From Bradyrhizobium sp. OK095 (GTDB taxonomy: Bacteria > Pseudomonadota > Alphaproteobacteria > Rhizobiales > Xanthobacteraceae), in the NCBI RefSeq assembly GCF_900109945.1, contig NZ_FOBX01000010.1, positions 186,001 through 250,000 on the forward strand: a stretch of 64,000 bases of DNA, read 5' to 3'. Under the pieces are notes generated by a model. It saw only the letters and a program-made list of their open reading frames with translations. It ran no database searches and was not told the origin of the DNA. The position numbers were made by a program, and so were the translations under genes. Shown here one piece after another: positions 25,773-36,384 of this stretch. The first letter of the stretch is position 1; the number at the start of each line of letters is the position of its first letter.

Positions 25773-26635
25773 TTTTTCAGTCCGAGAAAGTCGGCGCTGC
25801 GCGCCTTGACGTCAGTGTCGCGCATGACGCGGCTGGTCAGTTCCGCGGACGGCAATCCCTTGAGTGCTTTCGGCGCCGTTCCCTCGCGCAGCGCCTTCTG
25901 CGTCTCGTAGACGGCCTGCGTCGCGGCCGCGATCGGCGCGTGGCCCTGGAGCGCGATGCGCACGCGCTGGCTGGCGAGATAGTCGATCGCGTTCAATTCG
26001 TCCGGCGCGCCGCCGAGCACGATCGGCAGATTCGTGGCGGCGACAATCGCCTCGAGCTCGGCGCGCGACTTGATGCCGGTGAAGAACAGTGCGTCGACGC
26101 CGGTTGCCTCATAGGCCCTGGCACGGCGGATGGTGTCGTCGAGCGACGTGATCGCGGCAGCTCCGGTGCGGCCCATGATGACCAGCGAGGGATCGCTACG
26201 GCCATCGAGCGCGGCCTTCATCTTGCCGACGCCTTCTTCCAGCGAGATCAGCTGCGGCTTCGCTTCGCCAAAGGCGGCGGGCAGAAGCGTGTCCTCGATG
26301 GTGAGGCCGGCGGCGCCCGCGGCCTCCAGCTCCTGCACCGTGCGACGCACGTTGAGCGCGTTGCCATAGCCGTGGTCGGCATCGACCAGCACCGGAAGTG
26401 CTGCCGCCCGCGACATCCGCCGCATCTGCTCGCAAAGCTCGGTGAGCGTGATCAGGGTGATATCGGGGTCGCCAAGCACCGCGAGCGAGGCGACCGAGCC
26501 GCCGAACATGCCGATGGGAAAGCCGAGGTCCTCGGCGATGCGGATCGAGATCGCGTCATAGACCGAGCCGGGATGGACGCAGGCTGAGCCCGACAGGATC
26601 GAACGCAGTTTGTCGCGGCGGGAACGAAAGGCCAT
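25769..26635 (-). CDS. Isocitrate lyase/PEP mutase superfamily protein (oxaloacetate decarboxylase-like)
   Basis: 288 residues. The barrel carries DADHGYGN (Mg2+-binding Asp pair) and the gate-loop region GLTIEDTLLPAAFGE, which matches the PA4872-type oxaloacetate decarboxylases more than methylisocitrate lyase, which has a Cys in this loop (KKCGH). The expected reaction is oxaloacetate to pyruvate and CO2. Operon with acyP. Confidence 0.87.
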   Translation of the reverse strand: MAFRSRRDKLRSILSGSACVHPGSVYDAISIRIAEDLGFPIGMFGGSVASLAVLGDPDITLITLTELCEQMRRMSRAAALPVLVDADHGYGNALNVRRTVQELEAAGAAGLTIEDTLLPAAFGEAKPQLISLEEGVGKMKAALDGRSDPSLVIMGRTGAAAITSLDDTIRRARAYEATGVDALFFTGIKSRAELEAIVAATNLPIVLGGAPDELNAIDYLASQRVRIALQGHAPIAAATQAVYETQKALREGTAPKALKGLPSAELTSRVMRDTDVKARSADFLGLKK

Positions 26636-26674
26636 GGTGCTGTCTCAGCCAAGTTACGAAGGCCGCATCATACT

Positions 26675-26765
26675 CCGTCATTGCGAGCGAAGCGAAGCAA
26701 TCCAGAAATGCGTCCACGGAGGCAGACTGGATTGCTTCGTCGCTAAGGGCTCCTCGCAATGACGG
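26675..26765. repeat. Bradyrhizobium-type dispersed palindromic repeat
   Basis: Starts CCGTCATTGCGAGCGAAGCG and ends CTCGCAATGACGG; inner arms GAAGCAATCCAG and CTGGATTGCTTC are complementary, so the whole 91-base unit folds on itself. The same unit type is widely scattered between genes in Bradyrhizobium, from memory, and a decayed copy lies at 62032-62100 in this window. No coding content. Confidence 0.8.
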
Positions 26766-26798
26766 TGGTTGTGGCCTCAGCGGAGGCCCACTCACGTC

Positions 26799-28814
<2,016 letters not shown>

Positions 28815-28989
28815 GCTTTTCTTGAATCTCGACCTTGGGCGGGACCCTTCCCTGGCCGTTGAGACCTGCGGGGAACGGGCCGTACGGCTCCCGTGGTACA
28901 TCAAAATGGGCCGGAGGCAACGGTCTAAATCCGGCCCCTCTGGCGTACCAGCGCAAGACCGAAACGGTCCGGCTGGCCCCTTCAGCGGC

Positions 28990-30060
28990 CTATGGCTTCA
29001 TGGCCTTGGCAACGTCCCGGACGAGGCCGTGAATGAAGCCCAGTTTGGCGACCACCGCGGGCGACAGGATGAACGGATAGAGGTCGCGCATGCCCATGGC
29101 ACGGTTGACGCTGTTCATGGCGAAGGTGAAGGGCAGCCATGCGTTGACGATCGCTTCGATGCCTCTTGCCTCGTAGGGGTTGAAACGGATGCGCGCAGTC
29201 AACTCCCCGTCGTGGTCGACCTTGGGACGCACCTCCATGCCGAACTCGGAGGCCATTTCCAAGGTATCGACGATGTGGAGATAGTGCGCCCAGGTCTCGG
29301 CAAAGTCCTCCCAGGGGTGGGTCGTGGCGTAGGAGGAGACGTAGCTCTGCTGCCAGTCCGGCGGCGCACCTTCGGCGTAGTGGCGTTGCAGGGCCTCGCC
29401 GTAATCGACTGAATCGTCGCCGAATACAGCGCGGCATTCTTCCAGCTTGCCGCCGTCGCGGACCAGCACATCCCAAAAATAGTGTCCGACCTCGTGGCGG
29501 AAATGCCCGAGCAGCGTGCGATATGGCTCGCCCATCTCGAGCCTCCGCCGTTCGCGCTCAGTGCCGTCGGTTTCGGTGAGCGCGATCGTGATCAGACCGT
29601 TGTCGTGACCGGTCAGAATCTTCTCCCCGCTGTTCGGGTCGTCGGCGAGGAAATTGAAGATCAGGCCATGCTCGGCGTTCTCCTGCCGGGTCTGGAGCGG
29701 CAGCTTCCAGCGGATCAGGGAATAGAACAGCCGGTGTTTCGCCACCTCCAGCTCGCGCCAGCCGGTGAGCTGAACGGGGTCGGAGAGGTCAGGCACGATG
29801 CCGTTGTGGCGGCAGGCGCGGCAATAGCCGGTGGTATCGCTAGCATCGGTCAGCCAGTTACAGGCGTCGTACTCGGCATTGCGGCACAGCATGCGGCCCT
29901 TGCCCTTGTCGGCGAGCGTGGCCCAGCCCTCCCCGTCAGGCTCGATCGCCGACATCGTCTCCTTCTCGGGCAGGAAGGCGACCTGGTGGCCGCAGCGTTC
30001 GCAGGCGCGGTTCTCGAAATAGAGGACGTTGCCGCAGGACTGGCAGACAAAGAGCTTCAA
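28990..30060 (-). CDS. Zinc-ribbon metallopeptidase-like protein
   Basis: 356 residues. Two Cys4 zinc-binding clusters at the N-terminus (C6/C9/C20/C23 and C59/C67/C80/C83) precede a gluzincin-like domain with HEVGH (189-193) followed by YFWDVL, and Glu-rich downstream segments (WEDFAETWAHYLHI) that supply a third ligand. This matches the bacterial putative zinc-binding metallopeptidase family often annotated only by domain. No signal peptide, so cytoplasmic. Substrate unknown. Confidence 0.85.
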   Translation of the reverse strand: MKLFVCQSCGNVLYFENRACERCGHQVAFLPEKETMSAIEPDGEGWATLADKGKGRMLCRNAEYDACNWLTDASDTTGYCRACRHNGIVPDLSDPVQLTGWRELEVAKHRLFYSLIRWKLPLQTRQENAEHGLIFNFLADDPNSGEKILTGHDNGLITIALTETDGTERERRRLEMGEPYRTLLGHFRHEVGHYFWDVLVRDGGKLEECRAVFGDDSVDYGEALQRHYAEGAPPDWQQSYVSSYATTHPWEDFAETWAHYLHIVDTLEMASEFGMEVRPKVDHDGELTARIRFNPYEARGIEAIVNAWLPFTFAMNSVNRAMGMRDLYPFILSPAVVAKLGFIHGLVRDVAKAMKP

Positions 30061-30265
30061 GATTTAGCCTCTTCGGAAACGGAGTTTTGTGAATAAGAGT
30101 TGTGGCGCCTCGCAGATACGCGCTCCGACGGCTCATCGTTCCAATGTTTGGAACAAATAGCCAGACCCGGCGTTCGTTCATACCCACCACAATGTGTTCA
30201 GTGGCGCATATTCCCCCCCGGACAATGGCCATCACGCTCCTTCTGTGTGAATATCGGTCCGGCAC

Positions 30266-32743
30266 GTGCGCTCACGCATCACAACGGCCGACACCTTGAA
30301 CGATCCATTGCCCGAGACCATCGCCGCCGAACGGCTGCGCCAGCACCTCGAAGACATCGCGCGCGAGCGCGACAACGCCTATCGCGCGCTCCAGGAGCGC
30401 GAGGCCGAGCTCGCGCGCATCCAGCGCATCGGCAAGGTCGGCGGCCTCGAGGTCGATTTCCGCGAGGGTTTCAAGAATCGCCGATCGCCTGAATATCTGA
30501 TGCTCCACGGGCTGCCGCCTGAGGCCGCCGATGAATCGCATGAGGACTGGGTCACCCGCATCCATCCAGACGACCGCGACGCCACGGTGAAACACTTCCT
30601 GGAGGCGCTTTCCGGGACCAGCGAGGATTACACCGCCGAATACCGCATCATCCGTCCGAGCGACGGCAAGACCCGCTGGATCCGCGTCGTCGCCAAGATC
30701 GAACGCGACGCGGACGGTCGCGCCATCCGCCTCGTCGGCGCCCATATCGACATCACCGGCCAGGCGCTGGCGCGCGAGACGCTGCGCGAGAGCGAGGAGC
30801 GTTTCCGGCTGATCGCCGACAGCGCGCCGGTGCCGATCTGGGTGACAAAGCTCGACCGCACGCGGTCATTCGCCAACCAGGCCTATGTCGACTTCGTCGG
30901 CCTGCCTTACGACCAGGCCATCGCCTTCGACTGGCGCAAGGTGCTGCATCCGGACGACCTGCCGCATGTCTTGCAGCAATCCGTCCAGGGCGAAGCGTCG
31001 CTCAAACCGTTCGTGCTGGAGGCGCGCTACAAGGATTCCTCCGGCGAATGGCGCTGGCTGCGTTCGGAATCGCAGCCGCGCTGGGACCCGACCGGCAAGC
31101 ACATCGGCTTCATCGGCGTTGCCCACGACATCACCGCCGCAAAGCAGGCCGAGATCGAGCTCCGCCAGCTCAACGAGACGCTGGAAGAGCGTATCGTCGA
31201 GCGCACCGCCGAGCTCGAATCCAACGAAGCCCGGCTGCACGCCATCCTTGGGACGAGCAACCAGTATCAGGGCCTGGTCAATCTCAAGGGCGAATTGCTG
31301 TACGCCAACAAGACCGCCCTCGACGGCCTCAAGGCGCGCTCCGAGGATGTGATCGGCAAGCTGTTGTGGGAAACGCCGTGGTTCACCGGCACCCACGGCA
31401 TGAGCGCAACCGTGCGCGAGGCTTTCGACACCGTCCTCCGGGGCGAAGCGGTGCGGATGGAGATGCGGCTGCGGCTGCCGATCGGCGAGCGCGATTTCGA
31501 GTTCGGCATGCGCCCCGTGCTCGACCGTCACGGCAACATCACCGGCGCGGTGCCCGAGGCCGTCGACATCACCGAACGCCGCCGCGGCGAAGAGGCGCTG
31601 CGGCAATCGCAGAAGATGGAGGCGATCGGTCAGCTCACCGGCGGCGTCGCCCACGACTTCAACAACCTCCTGACCATCATCCGCTCGGCCACCGACTTCC
31701 TGCGCCGTCGCGAGCTGCCGGAGGAGCGCCGCCGCCGCTATGTCGACGCCATCTCCGACACCGTCGAGCGCGCCTCGAAGCTGACCGCGCAGCTTCTGGC
31801 CTTCGCGCGCCGGCAGCCGCTGAAGCCGCAGATCTTCAACGTCGGCAGCCAGGTCGAGGCCGTCGCGCAACTGGTCCGGCCGCTGGTCGGCGGCCGCATC
31901 GAGATCGTCGTCGAGATCGACGATGCCGACTGTTTTACGGTCGCCGACATCGCGCAGTTCGAGACCGCGCTGATCAACCTTGCCATCAACGCCCGCGACG
32001 CCATGGATGGCGAAGGCCGCCTCACCATCGCCGTGCGCAAGGTCGAGGGCATTCCGAGCCTGCGCGCGCAATCGGCGCGCGGCGGCGACTATGTCGCGAT
32101 CTCGGTGGCGGACACCGGCAGCGGCATTGCACCCGAACATATCGACGCCATTTTCGAGCCGTTCTTCACCACCAAGGAGGTCGGCAAAGGCACCGGCCTC
32201 GGCCTCAGCCAGGCATTCGGCTTCGCAAAGCAGTCCGAAGGCGACATTGCGGTGACGAGCACACAAGGCAAAGGCGCGACCTTCACGATCTACCTGCCGC
32301 AGGCGCAGAGCCCGGCCGCCGAGAAGGAAGCCGCAGCGCTGACCAGCGAGACCTCGACCACCGGGCGCGGCTATCGCGTGCTCGTGGTCGAGGACAATGA
32401 CGATGTCGGCCAGTTCTCGACAGAGCTTCTGGAAGACCTCGGCTATGTCGTCCGCCGCGTCGCCAACGCCAATGCCGCGCTCGCCATCCTCGGCGAGAAC
32501 GAATTCGCGGTCGACCTGGTGTTCTCCGACGTCATCATGCCCGGCATGAACGGCGTCGAGCTTGCCGGCATCATCCGCGAGCGCTATCCGGGCCTGCCCG
32601 TCGTGCTCACCTCCGGCTACAGTAACGTGCTCGCCGAAAACGCCCATCGCGGGTTCGAGCTGATCCAGAAGCCGTATTCGGTGGAGTCGCTCTCGCGCAT
32701 TTTGCGCAAGGCGATCACGGAGAAGCTGTCGGTGGCGCGGTGA
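30266..32743 (+). CDS. Hybrid sensor histidine kinase with three PAS domains and a receiver
   Basis: 825 residues from a GTG start, cytoplasmic. PAS-like units at about 52-165, 175-293 and 322-437 lie around a short coiled coil (295-325). The kinase core has H463 in GGVAHDFNNLL, N575, DTGSGIA and KGTGLGLS, and the receiver has D755 in FSDVIMP and K802. The core is clearly paralogous to 23934-25454. It likely senses a cytosolic ligand or redox state and passes phosphate to an unlinked partner. Confidence 0.9.
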   Translation: MRSRITTADTLNDPLPETIAAERLRQHLEDIARERDNAYRALQEREAELARIQRIGKVGGLEVDFREGFKNRRSPEYLMLHGLPPEAADESHEDWVTRIHPDDRDATVKHFLEALSGTSEDYTAEYRIIRPSDGKTRWIRVVAKIERDADGRAIRLVGAHIDITGQALARETLRESEERFRLIADSAPVPIWVTKLDRTRSFANQAYVDFVGLPYDQAIAFDWRKVLHPDDLPHVLQQSVQGEASLKPFVLEARYKDSSGEWRWLRSESQPRWDPTGKHIGFIGVAHDITAAKQAEIELRQLNETLEERIVERTAELESNEARLHAILGTSNQYQGLVNLKGELLYANKTALDGLKARSEDVIGKLLWETPWFTGTHGMSATVREAFDTVLRGEAVRMEMRLRLPIGERDFEFGMRPVLDRHGNITGAVPEAVDITERRRGEEALRQSQKMEAIGQLTGGVAHDFNNLLTIIRSATDFLRRRELPEERRRRYVDAISDTVERASKLTAQLLAFARRQPLKPQIFNVGSQVEAVAQLVRPLVGGRIEIVVEIDDADCFTVADIAQFETALINLAINARDAMDGEGRLTIAVRKVEGIPSLRAQSARGGDYVAISVADTGSGIAPEHIDAIFEPFFTTKEVGKGTGLGLSQAFGFAKQSEGDIAVTSTQGKGATFTIYLPQAQSPAAEKEAAALTSETSTTGRGYRVLVVEDNDDVGQFSTELLEDLGYVVRRVANANAALAILGENEFAVDLVFSDVIMPGMNGVELAGIIRERYPGLPVVLTSGYSNVLAENAHRGFELIQKPYSVESLSRILRKAITEKLSVAR

Positions 32744-32906
32744 CTCCGCTGTCGTCCCGGACAAGCGCAGCGAAGCTGCGCGCCGATCCGGGACCCATAA
32801 CCACAGGATCGTGTTTGGCGAAGAGCGACGATCCGCGTGCCCCAAGATAGCTTCCGCGGTATGGCTCCCCGATCTGCGCTTACGCTTGTCCGGGACGACA
32901 GCGGAG
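32744..32906. repeat. 163-bp element with perfect 24-bp terminal inverted repeats
   Basis: The left arm (32744-32767, starting CTCCGCTGTCGTCCCGGACA) is exactly complementary to the right arm (32883-32906). Inside the left half is a second perfect hairpin, GCGCAGC-GAA-GCTGCGC (32765-32781). It has no coding frame and abuts the stop of the hybrid kinase. The GTCGTCCCGGACAAGCG type is, from memory, a common interspersed repeat in Bradyrhizobium; structure resembles a MITE but target-site duplications are not obvious. Confidence 0.75.
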
Positions 32907-32937
32907 TGCGCGGTGACCAGATGAAAGCAACACACCC

Positions 32938-33378
32938 ATGAAATCCGCTCTCCTCTCCACCTGGCAAACCTGGGCGCTTCTCTCAGCCTGCTTTGCGGCG
33001 CTGACCGCGATCTTCGCCAAGGTCGGCATCGAGAACATCAATCCGGATCTGGCCACCTTTATCCGCACTATCGTCGTGCTGCTCGCCTTCTCGGTGCTGC
33101 TGTTCTTCACCGGGCAATTCGCTGTGCCATCTGCGGTCTCGTCGAAAACGTGGCTGTTCCTGGTGCTCTCAGGGCTTGCGACGGGCGCGTCGTGGCTGTG
33201 TTATTTCCGCGCGCTGAAGCTCGGTCCCGCCACGCTGGTGGCGCCGATCGACAAGCTCAGCGTCGTGCTGGTGGCTCTTTTCGCGTTCGCCTTCCTCGGC
33301 GAGCGACCGAGCGCGCAGGGCTGGGTAGGGATCGCCATGATCGGCGCCGGCGCGGTGCTGCTGGCCGTGAAGTTTTAA
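32938..33378 (+). CDS. EamA family transporter, single-domain (half-size)
   Basis: 146 residues with about five membrane helices forming a single EamA unit (WALLSACFAALTAIFAKVG, FIRTIVVLLAF, GLATGASWLCYFRALKLGPAT, IDKLSVVLVALFAFAFLGERP). Most drug/metabolite transporters have two such units, so this should work as a dimer. It sits in the inner membrane; substrate unknown. Confidence 0.9.
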   Translation: MKSALLSTWQTWALLSACFAALTAIFAKVGIENINPDLATFIRTIVVLLAFSVLLFFTGQFAVPSAVSSKTWLFLVLSGLATGASWLCYFRALKLGPATLVAPIDKLSVVLVALFAFAFLGERPSAQGWVGIAMIGAGAVLLAVKF

Positions 33379-33444
33379 GGCGGAACAAAGCGGGCGTGAG
33401 ATCGGTTTCTGCCGGGGCGCTTCCAATCCCCGATCGAGAAACCA

Positions 33445-34713
33445 ATGTCGCGCGAAAACCCGGATCAGGCAAGGCAGGCAGGTCGCGCGCTGGATTCGGC
33501 CAACTTTTTCCTCGCCGACGTCCGCGACGGGCTCGGCCCCTATCTCGCCGTCTACCTCCTCACCGAGCAGCACTGGGACGAGGCGCGGATCGGGCTCGTG
33601 ATGTCGATTTCGACCATCGCCGGCATCGTGGCGCAGACGCCGGCGGGTGCACTCGTCGATGCGACGCGCGCGAAACGGCTGGTGATGGTTGTCGCCGCCA
33701 TCATGGTGACATCAGCCTCGCTGTCGCTGCCCCTGTTTCCGAGCTTCGGGCCGGTCGCGATCTCGCAAGGCGTCGCGCAGGCCGCGGCCGTCGTCTTTCC
33801 GCCGGCGATCGCCGCCGTCTCACTCGGCATCTTCGGCCATGCCGCCTTCACCCGGCGGATCGGCCGCAACGAGACCTTTAATCACGCCGGCAACGCGGTT
33901 GCGGCCGCACTTGCTGGGCTCTCCGCCTATTGGTTCGGACCGAACGTCGTGTTCTATCTTCTCGCCATCATGGCCGTCGCAAGCCTCGTCAGCACCCTCG
34001 CGATCCCCGAACGTGCCATCGATCACGATCTGGCCCGCGGGTTGGACGACGCCGATACACAGAGCGAACAGCCCTCAGGCCTCGCTGTACTGCTGACCTG
34101 CCGCCCTCTGCTCATTTTCGCGATCTGCGCCCTGCTGTTTCACCTCTCCAATGCGGCGATGCTGCCGCTGGTCGGACAAAAACTCGCGCTCCAGGACAAG
34201 AACATGGGCACCAGCCTGATGTCGGCCTGCATCGTCGCGGCGCAATTGGTGATGGTCCCGTTCGCGATGCTGGTCGGCGCGAAGGCCGACCGCTGGGGCC
34301 ACAAGCGCTTCTTCCTCGCCGCATTGCTGATCCTGCCGATCCGCGCCGCGCTCTATACGCTCTCTGACAATCGGTTCTGGCTCGTCGGCGTGCAACTTCT
34401 CGACGGCGTCGGCGCCGGCATCTTTGGTGCGATCTTCCCCGTCATCGTCGCCGACCTCATGCGCAACACCGGCCGCTTCAACGTCGCGCAAGGCGCCGTC
34501 ATCACCGCCCAGAGCATCGGCGCGGCACTGTCGACGACACTCGCCGGCTTCGTTGTGGTCGGCGCGGGCTACAGCGCAGCGTTCATCACGCTTGGCGCTG
34601 TCGCAACGGTCGGCGCAATCGTCTGCCTCCTCGCTTTGCCCGAGACGCGGCATGCCGCCTTGCCGGGACAGGGGAAGACAGCGGCACCTGGTTCCGCTAT
34701 CGCTGCCAAATGA
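33445..34713 (+). CDS. MFS transporter
   Basis: 422 residues with about 12 membrane helices. The loop 2-3 motif reads PAGALVDATRAKRLVM and loop 8-9 has GAKADRWGHKRFFL, both MFS motif A variants. The N-terminus before helix 1 is short and polar (SRENPDQARQAGRALDSANF). It probably exports or imports a small solute by proton coupling. It is followed after 25 bases by an ArsB-like gene on the same strand, suggesting co-transcription. Confidence 0.9.
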   Translation: MSRENPDQARQAGRALDSANFFLADVRDGLGPYLAVYLLTEQHWDEARIGLVMSISTIAGIVAQTPAGALVDATRAKRLVMVVAAIMVTSASLSLPLFPSFGPVAISQGVAQAAAVVFPPAIAAVSLGIFGHAAFTRRIGRNETFNHAGNAVAAALAGLSAYWFGPNVVFYLLAIMAVASLVSTLAIPERAIDHDLARGLDDADTQSEQPSGLAVLLTCRPLLIFAICALLFHLSNAAMLPLVGQKLALQDKNMGTSLMSACIVAAQLVMVPFAMLVGAKADRWGHKRFFLAALLILPIRAALYTLSDNRFWLVGVQLLDGVGAGIFGAIFPVIVADLMRNTGRFNVAQGAVITAQSIGAALSTTLAGFVVVGAGYSAAFITLGAVATVGAIVCLLALPETRHAALPGQGKTAAPGSAIAAK

Positions 34714-34738
34714 ACTCATTCAATTTCAAGGGCTGAAC

Positions 34739-35989
34739 GTGCCGCCTGACGCCATCTGGGCCTGGAGCATCATCGTCGCCGCGACCGCGGGCGTCATCAT
34801 CCGTCCCTTTCGGCTGCCCGAAGCGATCTGGGCCGTCATCGGCGCCGCGGCGCTGGTGCTGCCGGGCTTCCTGCCATGGCAGGATGCGCTTCTCGGCATC
34901 GAGAAAGGCCTCGACGTCTATCTCTTCCTGATCGGCATGATGCTGATCGCCGAACTGGCCAGGCTCGAGGGCCTGTTCGACTATCTCGCGGCCCTTGCGG
35001 TGGAATACGCAGGCGGCTCGCCGCAACGGCTGTTCCTGCTGATCTATGTCGTGGGCACGGTCGTGACCGTGCTGCTGTCGAACGATGCGACCGCGATCGT
35101 GCTGACGCCCGCCGTCTACGCCGCGACGCGCGCAGCCGGTGCAAAGCCGCTGCCTTATCTGTTCGTCTGCGCCTTCATCGCGAATGCGGCGAGCTTCGTG
35201 CTGCCGATCTCAAATCCCGCCAATCTCGTCGTGTTCGGCGCGCGCATGCCGCAGCTGACCGAATGGCTGCGCCTGTTCGCCCTGCCCTCGGCCGCCTCGA
35301 TCCTGCTCACTTACATCGTGCTGCGTCTGACCCAGCACCGTGCATTGAAGGAGGAGACGATCGCGCGCAGCGTGCCGCATCCAAAGCTCGGCCGCGGCGG
35401 CAAGCTGACGGCGGTGGGCATCGTCGCCATCGGAATCGTGCTGGTCACGGCCTCTGCGCTGGACAAGCAGCTGGGCCTGCCGACCTTCATCTGCGGCGGC
35501 GTGACGGCCGCAATCGTGCTGCTGGTCAGCCGGCAATCGCCGCTGCCCGTGCTGCGTGGCGTCTCCTGGAGCGTGCTGCCGCTGGTCGGCGGTCTCTTCG
35601 TGATGGTGGAGGCGCTGATCAAAACCGGCGTGATCGGGCAGCTCAGCGCGCTCTTGCACGAAGCCGTCGCACAATCGGCCCCGCAGGCCGCCTGGAGTGT
35701 CGGCATCGCGACGGGCATCGCCACCAACGTGGCCAACAACCTTCCCGTCGGCCTCGTCGCGGGCTCCGTCGCCGCCAGCGATCATCTGCCCGCATCCGTC
35801 GTCAGCGCCATCCTGATCGGCGTCGACCTCGGCCCCAATCTGTCGGTAACGGGATCGCTAGCCACCATCCTCTGGCTGGTCGCGCTCCGGCGCGAAAAGA
35901 TCGAGGTCGGCGCGTGGCGGTTCCTCAAGCTCGGCATGCTGGTCACGCCGCCCGCTTTGATCGCTGCGCTGGCCGCCGCGATCAGATAG
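34739..35989 (+). CDS. ArsB/SLC13-type anion permease
   Basis: 416 residues from a GTG start with AAGGG upstream; the frame is open much further upstream but that part overlaps the MFS gene and is rejected. About 11 membrane helices. The blocks SNDATAIVLTPAVYAATR and ANAASFVLPISNPANLVVF are those of the ArsB/CitM (ion transporter) superfamily. It could export arsenite or move another anion. No arsR or arsC is nearby, so arsenic specificity is not supported by context. Confidence 0.85.
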   Translation: MPPDAIWAWSIIVAATAGVIIRPFRLPEAIWAVIGAAALVLPGFLPWQDALLGIEKGLDVYLFLIGMMLIAELARLEGLFDYLAALAVEYAGGSPQRLFLLIYVVGTVVTVLLSNDATAIVLTPAVYAATRAAGAKPLPYLFVCAFIANAASFVLPISNPANLVVFGARMPQLTEWLRLFALPSAASILLTYIVLRLTQHRALKEETIARSVPHPKLGRGGKLTAVGIVAIGIVLVTASALDKQLGLPTFICGGVTAAIVLLVSRQSPLPVLRGVSWSVLPLVGGLFVMVEALIKTGVIGQLSALLHEAVAQSAPQAAWSVGIATGIATNVANNLPVGLVAGSVAASDHLPASVVSAILIGVDLGPNLSVTGSLATILWLVALRREKIEVGAWRFLKLGMLVTPPALIAALAAAIR

Positions 35990-36101
35990 CCGCGCTCCAA
36001 TTAACGACAGTTGTTTGCGGCGCATCAATGCCGGCGGCGCTGCCGCGGCTAGCGTTCACTTGTCGCGCGGTCAAGACATGCCGCGGCAAGGAGGGTTCAT
36101 C

Positions 36102-36338
36102 ATGCAGATTCAATCAAAGGCGCTACCGCAGAGCTTTTCCCTGCGCCGCGAAATTCAAAACTTCATCGCACCAGCCGAAGACCGCACGGAGACGTCCCAT
36201 CCCCTGCTCGTCTTCTCAGCGGTGGTGCTGCTGACCCTGTTCGCGATCGTGGAGATCGACCTGCACAGCGCCCTGCTTCAGTCGATCGGCCTGCTCGGCC
36301 ATGGCACCGGGATCGATCCCGTCTTCCTGAGCCCGTAG
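36102..36338 (+). CDS. Small single-pass membrane protein (78 aa)
   Basis: Starts MQIQSKALPQSFSLRREIQN after a strong AAGGAGGG site. One transmembrane helix (about 35-50, PLLVFSAVVLLTLFAIVEI) separates a polar N-terminus from a short Gly/Leu tail. Not recognised. An ATG 8 codons upstream is less well placed. Function unknown. Confidence 0.65.
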   Translation: MQIQSKALPQSFSLRREIQNFIAPAEDRTETSHPLLVFSAVVLLTLFAIVEIDLHSALLQSIGLLGHGTGIDPVFLSP

Positions 36339-36346
36339 TGAGAGAA

Positions 36347-36378
36347 GCCCGATCGCGGCCACAAGGCCGCGACCGGGC
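36347..36378. terminator. 14-bp-stem hairpin between convergent genes
   Basis: GCCCGATCGCGGCC and GGCCGCGACCGGGC pair with one mismatch around ACAA. It lies between the small membrane protein gene and the MFS gene that converge here; no long T-run follows, so a candidate terminator for both. Confidence 0.55.
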
Positions 36379-36384
36379 AATGCG

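Noticed and set aside
34424..34738. N-terminal extension of the ArsB-like permease
   Set aside because: It overlaps the MFS gene in another frame and is Ser/Arg-rich; the GTG at 34739 with AAGGG starts at the first membrane helix.
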